DNA of 64,000 bases from Pseudoips prasinana (GCA_951640165.1 OX621247.1:33020001-33084000); one strand, 5' to 3'. Positions 52,102 through 63,625 are shown, counted from the first letter of the stretch. Notes: generated by a model from the sequence alone, not told the origin. A program made the numbers and translations.

Positions 52102-52392
52102 AGAACGAAGTTCCTATCGCGCGTTGTGAAAGGGGGCTAGACGGAAAAAAATCTTACGAAAAGTTGTCACGACACTTTTTGCAGCTGTGCGGCGTGCGCA
52201 TGTTTCTCTGTCTGTCCCTCTCTCTCTCTCTCTTATAGAAAGCAAGCCAGATATTTTCATTTCTATTTCGCATTGAACAGTGGGGTGTCGCGACGATTAT
52301 TTTTGTTGAGTGTATACAGGTTTTTTGTACATTATAAATAATAAGAAATAACTTCGTTCCATCCGGGTGTCCCTTGACACCTCTCAAGTTTT
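52102..52392 (-). repeat. GA-tract dispersed repeat (minus)
   Basis: Reverse-oriented fourth copy of the repeat at 5,161, with a short CT tract. Confidence 0.88.
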
Positions 52393-52644
52393 TTTTACTT
52401 TTGTTTTATTTACGGTAAGCAGTCCCGGTAGGGCTGCTGGTCCTACAAAGTCAACGGTTGGCATAGATATTCTTGTGTTAAACTTGTAGAACAGTCAGTA
52501 CACAAGCTCTAACTGTATTAGCAAGCGAATTTCTGGTTAATATTGAATTACAAAGACATGCAGTGATGTATTATTCTACGCGCGATAACTTCGAAAATAA
52601 TTTTCCATAACAACGCGACCGTATTAAAAATTTCAAGGCTATTT

Positions 52645-52848
52645 ATGCCAATAGCTTACGTAAATGACGAAATGCTAAAAGAATGGCAATGTAGATGGAA
52701 TATTTCAACCAAGGGTCATCACTTGCTTCAATTCTTTCCAGACGTTTGCGAACGGTTAAATAAAACTTGGCTAATCGTAGACCATTGTGTGGCACAATTT
52801 CTTACCGGACACGGAAATTTTAAAAGTAAATTGTTTAGTTTCAAATAA
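52645..52848 (+). pseudogene. LINE RNase H-region fragment
   Basis: The frame reads EMLKEWQCRWNISTKGHHLL, QFFPDVCERLNKTWLIVDHC and VAQFLTGHGNFKSKL. This matches the C-terminal end of the RNase H-like region of I/R1-type LINEs, where a W-x-x-RW block is followed by FFPDV and LTGHG-F. No upstream RT is seen, so it is an isolated remnant. Confidence 0.75.
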
Positions 52849-53119
52849 GTACCTTCACCAATCTGCCATTGCTCAACTTCCTATTGCAAATATGAACAAA
52901 CCGTCCACCATATACTTTGGCATATCTTTTGTGATCTCTGGATTAAAGAACTAATAGATTAAAGAAAGTATGTTAAATAGCTTACAATCAATATCTGGAG
53001 TAGTTTTTCTACACAGATCTTGTAGCACCGAGGAAAACTACCTACTTCCGTCCGTTTAAACGCTTGAGCCATACCTAATATTGGAATCGAGTATAAGAGC
53101 TCACTTGATAGGACCCTTA

Positions 53120-53520
53120 AACTAAATAAATAAAATAAAAAAATAAATAAAAAAGGTTTTTATTCACGTAGACTTTAAAAAAGCGCTTGTTAATAGTCAG
53201 AACATGTTTGTAGTAATATAGTTGTATACATTAGATATTATTTCTAGTAACATAGATATTTAGGTACATCTTGTATGAAAACATTTATAAAATTTATTCT
53301 ATTACAGAAATTATATTTAGCTAGCTCGTATCAAGTTATTGTCAAGAGATTATGTTTAATTATCTAGTTTAAGTCTAATATTTTTACTACATATTGTCAA
53401 TGGTTCTGTCTATATTAAAGGTATTATTATTATGACGGACCTTGTGTTAATAACGACGGTCGCGCTTTAATGCTACCACCGGATCCAATGCGCCCCAACT
53501 GAGAAGACCCAGCGAAACTA
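53120..53520 (-). mobile_element. LINE-a 3' UTR copy (minus)
   Basis: Closely matches 20,826-21,190, including 'tttaggtacatcttgtatga', so it is recent relative to the others. Confidence 0.88.
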
Positions 53521-53757
53521 TACCCTAGATGCCTTTGTTTTGCCTCTCTAGTCTTTTATGAGGCTTATATCATTCTGTATCCAGCTTTGCTCTGGAGGGA
53601 AGTGTAACTACTTGTTTTCAACTCCGCCTTGTTTCTTAGTGATTAAATTTGTTGCGGGATCCAAGACAGTCGAAGCAATTCCAAAAAGGTTGACACCATC
53701 TGACATGTCTTATTACCTACCATAGGCAACTTTCTGCCACCGCGCGCACCCATTCAT

Positions 53758-53870
53758 CATCATCATCATCATATGAGTCAAACGACGCCCACAGAAGTAC
53801 AAAGGCCTCTAAAATTGGGGGTCTCGTGCTACCCGCATCAAGCGGCTTCCAGCGAACCACAGATAAAATA
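53758..53870 (-). repeat. RTE 3'-end fragment with GAT tail
   Basis: 'catcatcatcatcatatgag' followed by 'ctacccgcatcaagcggctt', as at the 3' end of the RTE copies. Confidence 0.7.
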
Positions 53871-53981
53871 GCGCGCGCTTATTGGTCAAATGTAAATAGC
53901 GCGCGCACGCGCTCTTCCCCAGTTTCGTGTAACACATTTCCTTCCCTTTTCCAAAATCACTCATCTCTTGTTACACATAAC

Positions 53982-54111
53982 AAAACATTTAAACAAAAAA
54001 TATTGCAGTCGGATCTCGAACCCATAAGAGAACCCGAATTTCCTTCCTAGGAAATTAGGGTTCTCTAATTAGTTCGAGATCCAACTACAATATTTTTTGT
54101 TTAAATGTTTT
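53982..54111. repeat. Imperfect palindrome, 62-bp arms
   Basis: 53,982-54,043 pairs with 54,050-54,111 with several mismatches and a 6-bp spacer. It could be a small hairpin MITE or an old inverted duplication. Confidence 0.8.
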
Positions 54112-54274
54112 ATGACGTGGATAAGTTAAAGAAAACTTGAAAAAGAAGAATAGTAATCATTCGACTGCACCTTTCATTTTGAATAAGTATTTTTTGTCAA
54201 ATTAAAAAAAAAAACTTGTGTACACGCGTTAGAAGTTATACTTCTTAATATACAACTTGAACATAGTTATCAAT

Positions 54275-54435
54275 TTTCATACCACCTAGAACTAACTTCA
54301 TGCTGTTATTTTTACGAAGCGCGCGCAGATGTGCGCGCATCGTAAAAATTCACTGTCATACCACCTAGAACTAACTTCATGCTGTTAAATTTTTTGGTGT
54401 CGGTGTGCGCGCGCATCGTAAAAATTCACTCTCAT
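54275..54435 (+). repeat. Tandem duplication, ~80-bp unit
   Basis: 'tcataccacctagaactaac' and 'ttcatgctgtta' repeat about 79 bp apart, each followed by 'gcgcgcatcgtaaaaattca'. Confidence 0.85.
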
Positions 54436-54439
54436 CATT

Positions 54440-54889
54440 TTTCTCCATCGCGCCAAAAGAAGTATAACTTCAAAAATCTATCAAAATTAGTTCACAAATA
54501 ACGAAGATATCTCGTAAGCATGTGACGCGATTTCTCCATTATGACTCAATTATATGAATAATATTTTTTTGACATTGAATGCTTTCAGAATAGCCCCGTA
54601 TAGATTCTGTCTCAATCGGATTACAAACTTAGAAAAAATAAGTTTAAATAGCTGTATGATTTTTAAATCAGTAAATATTTCTCAATACAGTTTTCAATTA
54701 GGAAGTCGCACATTGTTAATTGAAAACCTTTTGTCTTTGGATTTAATAGAGTAAAATCTCCATACAGACATAGCAAGTTTTATTGCGATTAAAGCCAATC
54801 AATCTTCCTATTAGTACGCGAATGAATAACTTTTCTTAAGAGTTTACCATAATAACATGATGATTACATACTTGTATCAACATGTTTTA
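54440..54889. other. No recognised gene
   Basis: A 66-codon plus-strand frame at 54,554 has no recognised motif. Confidence 0.35.
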
Positions 54890-55111
54890 TTCAATACTAA
54901 TATTATAAAGAGGCAACGTCGGATCTACTGAATCGATTTTCAAAATTATTTCACTAATATAAAGCTACTTTATTGTGGAGTGTCATACGCTATGATTCAT
55001 ATCATATTTTTTTATTTACCCCGAACTTTTAACCCGAAGTATTACGCGGGACAAACGGGTAGGGACAAAAATATTCATAACGCTGAACGAAGTCCGCGGG
55101 CACTGTTAGTG
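54890..55111 (+). mobile_element. Non-autonomous Helitron, decayed end
   Basis: 'tactaatattataaagagg' start and 'gaacgaagtccgcgggcact' followed by 'gttagt' at the end; interior hairpin 'acgcgggacaaacggg'. Confidence 0.6.
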
Positions 55112-55125
55112 TTTTATAATTTATC

Positions 55126-55310
55126 ATGGTTTGATGGTCTAGTGGCTAATGACTGAAGCGACGTCAGAGGTCGTGGGTTCGACCCTCCACGCCACGATGC
55201 ACTGAACAATTACTTATCCTGTGTCTGGGTGTAATTTATATACAATATGTATGTACATATTTATAAATATACAAGTATGCTATCAGTTGTCTGGTTGCCA
55301 TAGTACCGCA
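55126..55310 (+). mobile_element. SINE S4
   Basis: Head 'tggtttgatggtctagtggc' with B box 'gtgggttcgaccctcc', body 'cctgtgtctgggtgtaattt', tail 'ctggttgccatagtac'. Confidence 0.76.
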
Positions 55311-55561
55311 CAGTCTATCTAAAAATAGATATTTATTATTATAGAACATAAATATCTCAATCGTTGATAATCGGACAGGCGGACGGACAGCATAGGCTGC
55401 CGTTGGGCGAACGAAGCTATGACATGAACATCAAGAATTTAAGCGATCTGAGCTAAATGCATCTAATGCCTAAGCACTATAAGAATGACGTCCTGGTTGA
55501 ATTTGACCTACCACGGCCAGTCTCGTTAGTGACAAACCATCTGCTTGGGACATACATATTA

Positions 55562-56135
55562 CAATTTCAATTTCAATTTATTTATTGCATTCATGGGTTT
55601 ACATAGGTCTTAACAATAGAGTAGGTACAGTACCAAACATGAACCCTGCTAGGGCACAGCAATATTTTACATTTTAATTTGGGAGGTAGTATAGTAGGTA
55701 CAGGTATAAATAATTGTCATGATGTGTGATGTCAGGTCATGAGTTAATGTTATGAAAGTCACGTATAATTATAAGAAAAGAGAGAAAAGAAATTGTGTTA
55801 TTCATATTATTTATATTTGCGCGTATTATTATTTATTATATAGTAACGATTTAAAAATGTCAAAAGTATTTTTATTTTTTATAATGATTTATCATTCAAA
55901 TACTAATTTATTGAATAGTAGCTTTTTTGTATGAGGAAGCTTTTTAATTTTCTCGTGAAAATATGAATATTTTCTTCGTCTTTTATGCGGTGTGGTAGTT
56001 TGTTGTGGAGTTTTATCGACATTGCAAGGGGACTAGAAGAGTGCATTTTTATTCTTGATGGTGGTAAGTTTAATCTGTTTTTATGTCGAAATGTGTATTT
56101 TGTTGATGTATTTCCTCTTTTGTTAAACAATTACA
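55562..56135 (-). pseudogene. LINE 3' end, 5'-truncated
   Basis: The minus strand from about 56,130 reads TKYTFRHKNRLNLPPSRI, then MSIKLHNKLPHRIKDEENIH and FTRKLKSFLIQKSYYSIN before a stop near 55,903. KLHNKLP-type endings are typical of CR1/jockey-like LINE ORF2. The 3' UTR ends near 55,562 in 'aaattgaaattgaaat' repeats. A family different from LINE-a, -b and -c. Confidence 0.75.
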
Positions 56136-56202
56136 GTGCACAAGTGTGTGCACAAACACAGGGGTACTTTCGATTCCATCTCTCTCATGGTGTGATCAGG
56201 TA

Positions 56203-56331
56203 CAGACGCCAGCTCATCAAGCTACCCCAATCCGTCAAATTTCCCTAAGTGAACCTTATGCTTGTGTGATAAAGTTGAAAATGTATAAAAGAAATTTTAC
56301 AGATTGGGGTAGCTGGATGTGCTAGCGTTTG
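56203..56331. mobile_element. TA-target MITE, family M3
   Basis: Ends CAGACGCCAGCTCATC and GATGTGCTAGCGTTTG with TA flanks; more diverged. Confidence 0.85.
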
Positions 56332-56439
56332 TACATGAGCGACGGATTTACGTACTCTACGAGACACAGGGGTCTACATACCGCCAACTTCCTAATTCCG
56401 GGCTGATAGTGAGAAATTTTCTTAACAGCAAAGTCCCAA

Positions 56440-56520
56440 AATCCCTTATTTGTCCGACCCGGGATTTGAACCCAGGACCTCTTTATCTGCGATTGAACAA
56501 GTTACCGCAAGGAGTCTATG
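56440..56520 (-). repeat. tRNA-like SINE head fragment
   Basis: 'cccgggatttgaacccagga' is a reversed B box of a tRNA-derived repeat not otherwise seen in the window. Confidence 0.4.
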
Positions 56521-56569
56521 CATGTCTGCTATAATGCTATAATGCCTATAGCATTATAGCAGACATGCA
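56519..56569. repeat. Perfect palindrome, 23-bp arms, 5-bp spacer
   Basis: 56,519-56,541 pairs exactly with 56,547-56,569; the core contains the repeated 'tataatgc'. Confidence 0.93.
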
Positions 56570-56964
56570 AAAAAAGAAGTCCATATCGATCGCTCAATGC
56601 TTTCGTTACGGCGGAACTAATAGGAAATATGGTTCTATATTGATTAAAATTCATTACGTATTGATAGGGTAACCGGCAGCGATGCATAAAAAATTACACA
56701 AATAATGAAAATAAAATAAATAATGTATGAAACAGCTCGTCAGTGAAGGCCGCCCAGCGCCAGCGGTTCCACTACGGATAATAATTCCTGGTTATTTATT
56801 ATAATATTATAATATATTACTAGCTGATAAGAATCTGCATAATATTTTTCACATATATTTTTATATACACATCTAAGAACCCATAAATTCATTTTCATCA
56901 ATTAAATAATTTTAATACATAATATAGTTCATATTTATATAGTATACCGGTTACACATAGTATT

Positions 56965-57363
56965 ATGTCCTATGGCATTCTGCTGTGGGGTTCGGCAGCT
57001 GACATAAGTACTATTTTTATTATACAAAAAAGAGCAGTCAGAGCCATTTATGGGTTAGGTAGTCGCGGTTCTTTGCGAACTTTGTTTAAAGAAGTAAATA
57101 TACTAAAGGTGCCATCTGAGTATATATATCAGAATATATTGTATGTTAGTAAAAATATTAATAACTATAGAAAAAGTGAACTGCATAACAAAAATACTAG
57201 GAATAAAGACAAACTTGCAATGCCAGGCTTTAGAGTAAGCAAAACGAATAAATCATTTTTAGGAAATTGTATTAGATTTTATAACGAGCTTCCTACTCAT
57301 ATTACTGATCTGCCTGACACAAGTTTTAAGACACATATTAAACGTGTACTTAACTATGGCTAG
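56965..57363 (+). pseudogene. LINE-a C-terminal fragment
   Basis: SYGILLWGSAADISTIF, QKRAVRAIYGLGSRGSLRTL and FRVSKTNKSFLGNCIRFYNE are near-identical to the C-terminal 130 residues of the LINE-a protein at 21,496. It starts mid-protein (5' truncation) and ends HIKRVLNYG with a stop at 57,361-57,363, a few residues before the reference end. The expected 3' UTR does not follow, so the 3' side is also rearranged. Confidence 0.9.
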
Positions 57364-58490
57364 GGATTATTGTCCAACATCGAGACTTCGGGCTGTTACT
57401 AGTCATGAGAACAGTCATAAAAGTATATTGAACGTTAATCAAATTATTGGAACAAATTGATATTTTTGTGAACCGGTTTAAATTACCTCATTATAGACGT
57501 ACTTACGAAAAATACCGAGACCCATTGTCAGCCCACATTTTATAAAATGTATAACGAAAATAAATTCTTTTACATAGCTAATAAGGTTCACAGTCAAACG
57601 GTGATCGTTAAATACTTAAACAATTTAGGTGGATGACATTGCCGTTCTTACGTAGGCGACGCAAAACTTTGTATTGTCAAGATGATTTGTTTTTAAAGTA
57701 AAACTTCATTACGCACGCTTGAATTGGGGAGTAAGCCGGTGACGAGAGCGTTACGAAAAGTGTGATCGGGGAAGGCGAACGGAAGATGGTAATGAGGTTC
57801 TGTGTTCTAATCTCGAGTTGGGTTAAAGTGATTTTGGGATATTTCTGTTAAGAAAATTTCTCAGTAGGAGCCGGAAATCTGGGAGTTGGTGGTATTACCT
57901 ATACCACCGTGTCTCGGAGAGCTCGTAAAACCCGTCGATCCTGTACCTCACCTCTTTCCAGTCGTGTCATCAGATACACATAACAAATAATGGTGCTTTG
58001 CCCTGGGTGGGGATCGAACCCACGACCTTAGGCCAGTCCTAATTACCGTTAGTTAATCAACATTCTCATTAACACATAATATGCCGCACAAAACAAAGAA
58101 ATTTATTGATAGGTACCTGAGGATAGAGAAACATCTCAACAATTTCAACTGGACTGATTTTAATGAAATTCGCATTACACTATGGATACTAATTATTTAA
58201 ACTTTCTTATTCATCAATAATATGCCGCATAATTACAAAGCAATTTATCAGTAGCTCAAAACGAAAATTCATTTCAGATATTTTAGCTGGACTTATTTTA
58301 ATGAAACTGAATCAGATTTCGCATTACGTAATAACGATACAAATTGTAATTACTGTTTCAGTCACTCAGTTCCGCATGGCATCAAAGCAATTTACTGAGA
58401 AAGGAGACTTAATTATAAATATATAAATAAATATCTTGGAACAAACACTGCCATCTGATAATCATCATCATTGCTGGACAAAGACCTCCC
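57364..58490. other. No recognised gene; repeat scraps
   Basis: 57,740-57,790 shares a block with 20,040-20,090. 57,995-58,060 contains a reversed SINE B-box region ('gggatcgaacccacgacctt'). 58,080-58,340 has two diverged units around 'aatatgccgca'. Confidence 0.4.
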
Positions 58491-58494
58491 CCAT

Positions 58495-59715
58495 CATCAT
58501 CATCATATCAGCCGAAAGACGTCCACTGCTGGACAAAGGCCTCCCTCAAAGATCTCCACAATTGCCGGTCTTGCGCTATCCGCATCCAGCGTTTTCCAGC
58601 GACCCGCACAAGATCATCGGTCCATCTTGTAGGGGGCCTGCCCACGCTGCGTCTTCCGGTTCGTGGTCGCCACTCGAGAACCTTTCTGCCCCAGCGGCCG
58701 TCGGCTCTACGAGCTATGTGCCCTGCCCACTGCCACTTCAGCTTGGCAATTCTTAGGGCTATGTCGGTGACTTTGGTTCGCCTGCGGATCTCATCATTTC
58801 TGATTCGATCTCGCAGGGAAACTCCAAGCATAGCCCTTTCCATTGCTCTTTGGGTGACCTTGAGCCGCCTGATAAGGCCCATAGTTAGCGACCACGTCTC
58901 TGTTCCGTAAGTCATCACTGGCAACACACACTGGTCGAAGACTTTCGACTTGAGACACTGCGGTATTTGGGACGAGAAGATATTACGTAGCTTCCCGAAC
59001 GCTGCCCAGCCGAGTTGGATTCTACGATTGACCTCCTTCTCGAAGTTGGACCTACCTAGTTGGATGGTCTGTCCTAGGTAAATATAGTTCTCTACAACTT
59101 CGAGTGCAGAGTCTCCAACCTTAACTAGAGTGGGTGCAACATGGATGTTTGACATAATCTTCGTCTTATCCATGTTCATTTTCAGACCCACTTGTTGAGA
59201 GACTCTGCTGAGGCCATCGAGCATTGTACCGAGGTCGTCAAGGGTCTCAGCCATGACTACTATATCGTCGGCAAATCGAAGGTGGGTGATGTACTCGCCA
59301 TTGACATTGATGCCAAAGCCTTTCCAGTCCAGAAGCTTGAAGACATCTTCCAATGCAGCGGTGAACAGTTTCGGAGATATAACATCTCCCTGTCTCACAC
59401 CTCGCTGCCCTCGCTGCAAGTGGATAGGTTTCGAGTTCTGGTCCTGGAGTCGCACTGACATAGTGGCGTTTTCGTAACACTTTAACACCTCGATATACCG
59501 GTAGTCGATTTGGCAGGCTTTGCTTTGAAGGCTTTCTCATAGCCCACAAACGTTAAGCATAATGGCTGGTTATACTCTTCGGTCTTCTGTATAACCTGCC
59601 GCAGCGTATGTATGTGGTCTATGGTACTAAAGCCTTTACGGAAACCGGCTTGTTCAGGAGGCTGGAAGTCGTCAAACCTGCGTGCGAGACGATTCGTAAT
59701 GACCCTCGAAAACAA
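58495..59715 (-). pseudogene. RTE-type LINE reverse transcriptase
   Basis: 59,715-59,500 reads LARRFDDFQPPEQAGFRKGF and TFVGYEKAF. 59,520-58,508 reads CQIDYRYIEVLKCYENATM, GVRQGDVISPKLFTAALEDV, LRFADDIVVMAETLDDLG, GHIARRADGRWGRKVLEW and TGRRSVGRPPTRW. The GVRQGDVISPKLF block and GAT-repeat tail mark the RTE clade. It is dead: a small deletion and frame change follow YEKAF, and motif A (usually VDYEKAFD) reads VGYEKAFK, losing catalytic Asp. The ~326-codon 3' frame is otherwise open. Sister 3' ends are at 37,138 and 59,733. Confidence 0.92.
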
Positions 59716-59732
59716 CTTGTAAAGTTAAAGTT

Positions 59733-59905
59733 TGGCAATACTTTGGGCTATGTCGGATCTCAGCATTTCTGATTCGATCTCGCAGGGAAACTCCAAGCAT
59801 AGCCCTTTCCATTGCTCTTTGGGTGACCTTGAGCCGCCTGATAAGGCCCATAGTAATCATCAGCCTGAAATCGTCCACAGCTGAACATAGGCCTTCCCCA
59901 AAGGT
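59733..59905 (-). pseudogene. Two more RTE fragments
   Basis: 59,733-59,850 repeats TMGLIRRLKVTQRAMERAML and GVSLRDRIRNAEIR from the neighbouring copy. 59,851-59,905 is the extreme 3' end of another RTE type ('cgtccacagctgaacatagg'). Confidence 0.8.
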
Positions 59906-59913
59906 TTCTATAA

Positions 59914-60151
59914 GGGTCAGCGCAGACCGAGAGGAGCGCAGCGGAGAGGATTTTATTAAGGCACTAGAAAATCAACTTTAGAGCTATAGGAATAAAGTGC
60001 ATATATGCTTGAGCCTGACAAAATGCTCGCGCAGTCTCGCGCATTATAATGTTCAAGCATACATGCACTTTATTTCAATAATTTTAAAGTTGTATTTCTA
60101 GTGCCTTAATAAAATCCTCTTCGCTGCGCTCCTCTCGGTCTGCGCTGACCC
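59914..60151. mobile_element. Harbinger-type MITE M2 copy 2, TAA duplication
   Basis: Same ends and length (238 bp) as the 46,244 copy; TAA at 59,911-59,913 and 60,152-60,154. Confidence 0.93.
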
Positions 60152-60259
60152 TAATGGTGTCATTTGGAGGGGTTCACCTTAGTCACCGCGCTTGGCATGT
60201 GAGTTGGTGACCGCAGTTAGGTAGCTAGTACACAGGTGGCGCTTCAGCCCGACAACCTG

Positions 60260-60500
60260 GGGCTCTACCGGCTAAGTCGCCGAACTTCGATTTCTTAAAT
60301 GGCGTTGAAATAAAAAAAGGTTAAAAATGACTTAACCAATTGTTAAATCGGCTTCCATGAACATATGTGACGTCATAAATGGTCCAGAATTGATTGTCAA
60401 CGTTGAAGCCGATTTAACGATTGATTAAGTCATTTTTACCCTTAATTTATTTGAACGCCATTTAAGAAATCGAAGTTCGGCGACTTAGCCAGTATAGCCC
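60260..60500. mobile_element. MITE M1 copy e, CTG target duplication
   Basis: Starts GGGCTCTACCGGCTAAGT and ends TTAGCCAGTATAGCCC; CTG on both flanks; TGACGTCA at 60,368-60,375. Confidence 0.92.
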
Positions 60501-60856
60501 CTGGTGTATCCCTAAGTCGCCTTTTACGACACCCACGGGAAGGTATGGGGTGGCCCTGTTATACTTATATACAAATTATAGATAAATAATAATAATAATG
60601 TTTGGGGACAATGTCACATAGATCATCCTAGCCCCAAACTAAGCAAAGCTTGTACTGTGGGAACCAGGCGACGATATACATACTTATATAGATAGATAAA
60701 TACTTATATATGTTAACGGAAATGTATGTAATCCGTCATTGTATACAATTCCTAGGAAATGTATGTAATTCCTAAAATCGCACGGAAATGTGTGAAATAA
60801 ATTATATTATACTTACACATTACACATTTCCTAGGAAATCTATACATTTCCTAAAT

Positions 60857-60994
60857 AGCAATCGGAAATGTAAAACATTTAAGAAGAAGTGCCTTTGCAA
60901 GAAAAACTGTGCTACAGCAAGATGTCTGTGTTTTAAAAATAAAGTATTATATACTTCCAAATACCATTCGAGCTTACCCTGCAAAAATAAATAG
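60857..60994 (+). pseudogene. Cys-rich C-terminal remnant of Ginger-like integrase
   Basis: The frame reads KCKTFKKKCLCKKNCATARC then LCFKNKVLYTSKYHSSLPCK. It follows the C-x-C, C-x4-C-x-C, CH, C-K-N-K spacing of the short Cys-rich tail found in insect KRBA2/Ginger-like integrase-core proteins, but two positions expected to be Cys are Tyr. The integrase core is absent, so this is the last coding scrap of an internally deleted element. Confidence 0.55.
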
Positions 60995-61199
60995 CTATAT
61001 GGACTGACAAAGTATTATAATATAAAGATTTACTTTTATACTGTGATATTTATAATTACTTAATTATCAGACTGATTACTTGTCAAATGAAAATTAAATT
61101 TTATAAGAATAAATATAAGTTGATTTTGTGATACGTTAAAAGTTAATAGATAGTTGATTTTAGAAGTTTTAATTTGTAAGATAATATGAACATATTATC

Positions 61200-61253
61200 G
61201 AGACAACCGGGTAACAGTCATACCGTAAGGTATGACTGTTACCCGGTTGTCTC
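61200..61253. repeat. Perfect palindrome, 25-bp arms, 4-bp spacer
   Basis: 61,200-61,224 pairs exactly with 61,229-61,253; spacer 'gtaa'. It lies inside the Ginger-like element. Confidence 0.95.
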
Positions 61254-61755
61254 AATAAGTGCTATAATAAAAAATATTATTAACCAAGTGATTTATTACA
61301 GAAAGCATTTACTTTATACATTTCCTAATCCGATATTGGAATTATAAACAATTCCGAGGAAATTTATACATTTCCTAGGATATCTATGCATTAAATAGTT
61401 TTTCAATCAATATTTTATACATTTCCTAAATAGTATCGGAATTGTACACAATTCCTAGGATTTGTATACAATTCCTTGATTTCATACATTTCCGGTAACA
61501 TATACATAGAAAACATCCATGACTCAGAAACAAATATTCGTGCTCATCACACAAATATTTGCACTTACCGGGATTCGAACCCAGGACCACCAGCTTCGTA
61601 GGCAGGAGCACTACCAACTAGGCTATGGTGACCGTCAATTAAACCCAGACTCGGAAAAAATAAGCGTGTTCGTCGCACAAGGATTTTTCCCCGGGTGGGA
61701 GTCGAACCAACAACCTCTGACTTAACTTACAGGGTCACTAACCTCCAGACAAACA

Positions 61756-62154
61756 ATGTATTGTATCTTCTGATGAACTGAATGATTGAATCTGCATTAC
61801 ATTAACGTTAGGAATTATGAAATTATAATGATGTTTTCTTAATATACATCGTACGCATAGCAATAAAGCAATTGAATGGTAGTTTAGAATGGACTCAATA
61901 GACAACTTGTTTACCACATTTTTGCTGGACCGATTTTGATGAAGTACGACAATTCTATTTACGTTATAAATCACATTTTCACCGCATAGCAACAAATTAA
62001 TTAATAGGTAGCTGAGTAAGATGTTTGTCTTCCGGTGGTTACTGATTTTGATGAAGTTTAAACATTTTTTATTGCCTACCTAGGCAAGTGCCGAGCTAGC
62101 GGCAGACCTTATGGAAAGTGGTAACTGCTATAATGGACATTCGCAATAATAATA
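61756..62154. other. No recognised gene
   Basis: Two diverged blocks around 'ggaccgattttgatgaagta' (about 61,926) and 'actgattttgatgaagttta' (about 62,041) resemble those at 58,080-58,340 and 62,520-62,640. Confidence 0.4.
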
Positions 62155-62395
62155 ACAACCTGGAACATTATTCACACACGGCCATCTGATCCCAAAATAA
62201 GCAGAGCTTGTAGTACGGAAACGAAGTAACGGATATACTAAATATACTTTTCTTATGTAAATACATACTTATATACTAGATAATTACACCCAGACTCAGG
62301 TCAAACAGTTCATGCTCACAAATAATTGTCCTGGGTGGGAATCGAACCCACGAACAGCGGCGTCAAAGGCATTGCCAGGGGGCACAGCCAACCGC
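62155..62395 (-). mobile_element. SINE S3 (minus)
   Basis: Reversed S3: tail 'attattcacacacggccatc', body 'taattacacccagactcagg', B box (reverse of 'gggaatcgaacccacga') and head near 62,395. Confidence 0.8.
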
Positions 62396-63430
62396 TGCCT
62401 ACCGTGAGATAAGTACTCTTTTCAAACCTCGTTAAAAGAAGGACATGTCGTAGCGCTGAGATAAAACTGCAGCAGGTAATAAAAAAAAAATAACACAATA
62501 TTATTATCAATATAATTTTTTATTAAACTCTTGTTATTCAAAAGTCACATTTTCATCGCTACAAATTAATTTATCTGTGGCTAAGAAACTCTTCTAGAGT
62601 ATTTAAGTTTGACGGATTTTAATTCTGTTTGGATTATTGACTACAAGGTTGACAGCGAGTGTCAATGTCTTTAGCATTAAATCCGCTACTGCACATTTGC
62701 AATATTACAAAAATTAAAAAATAAACTTATCAAATTCTATTTACCTCCTTGTTATACATAATAGGTGTTCGCATATAGTAGATATTCACACATTATACGC
62801 ATAATAACTAAGTCATTTATCGAAAATTGCAATAAATAGGTTTTTATTTATAACATATATTTTGTCGGCACATATATCAAACTTATTGTACACATAAGTA
62901 TAAATAAATAAAATAATAGTATAGAAAACGGCTGTAACGATTTCGATGAAAAATATAGAACATCATTTTGGAAGACGAGGAATTAGAGAGTCAAATAATG
63001 AGACATAGAGTTATAGAACTAAGCCTGGGAATCCGAGATGTCGTCAAGTATTAAAACAAACCAGCGGAACTCGGTTGCCCATGTACTAGTAAATGAAGGT
63101 TGTGTATACAAGGTGTTACATAAATGTAATCGACTCGATCCTTAAAAGGAATATAGTTTCTGGATTGAGATTTTTTTTAATGAAACTATTTTTTTCTTTT
63201 TCGGGTTTTGTTATTTTTATGTTCATTTTGCATGTTGATGTGTTACGGTTTGTTGAGTTTTATAAGCACATAAACATAACACAAGAAGATTAATTTGATA
63301 AAACTGAACAAAGTGTGAACAACTTCCCACACAAAAACAACAATAAGATAACCACATTGATGGGAAAATCAAAAAAAAATATTTTCAAGTTTCTGCTACT
63401 ATTTATGTTTCACCTTGTATAAATAAATAA
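62396..63430. other. No recognised gene
   Basis: Frames up to 66 codons exist (63,093-63,293) but lack recognisable motifs. AT-rich. Confidence 0.4.
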
Positions 63431-63434
63431 AATA

Positions 63435-63625
63435 AAAATATATAATAAAATAAAACGGTTTTTATTCACAAAGACTCACAAAAAAAGCTCTTGTAAATAG
63501 TCCGAACATGAATAATAATAATTATAGTATTACAAATTCAAATTAAAAATAGAATAAATATATTATTATGAACGTGAATTATAGTTGATCACACAGAATT
63601 ATAATTTAATTTATAATAGTCATAG
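63435..63625 (-). mobile_element. LINE-a-like 3' tail, diverged
   Basis: 'aacggtttttattcacaaag' and 'gctcttgtaaatagtccgaa' match the LINE-a 3' end with many substitutions. Confidence 0.65.

Larger units (their letters stand above)
60711..61500. mobile_element. Ginger-like DNA element, TATA duplication
   Basis: 790 bp with ends TGTTAACGGAAATGTATG and (reverse complement) TGTTACCGGAAATGTATG, flanked by TATA (60,707-60,710; 61,501-61,504). Removing it restores 'gataaatacttatatacata', exactly the S2 sequence seen in the copy at 14,777. TGT ends, a 4-bp TSD and a Cys-rich motif of the kind found in KRBA2-like integrases suggest Ginger/TDD type. Both ends are full of 'acatttcctaggaaat' and 'ggaattgtatacaattcc' palindromes. 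Confidence 0.8.
60590..61755 (-). mobile_element. Dimeric SINE S4-S2 split by a DNA element
   Basis: On the minus strand: S4 head (61,755-61,638; reversed B box 'ggagtcgaaccaacaacctc'), S2 head (61,637-61,501; 'tgacggtcaccatagcctag'), then the insertion 61,500-60,711, then the S2 body and tail (60,710-60,590). Same S4-S2 junction as at 14,655. Confidence 0.88.
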
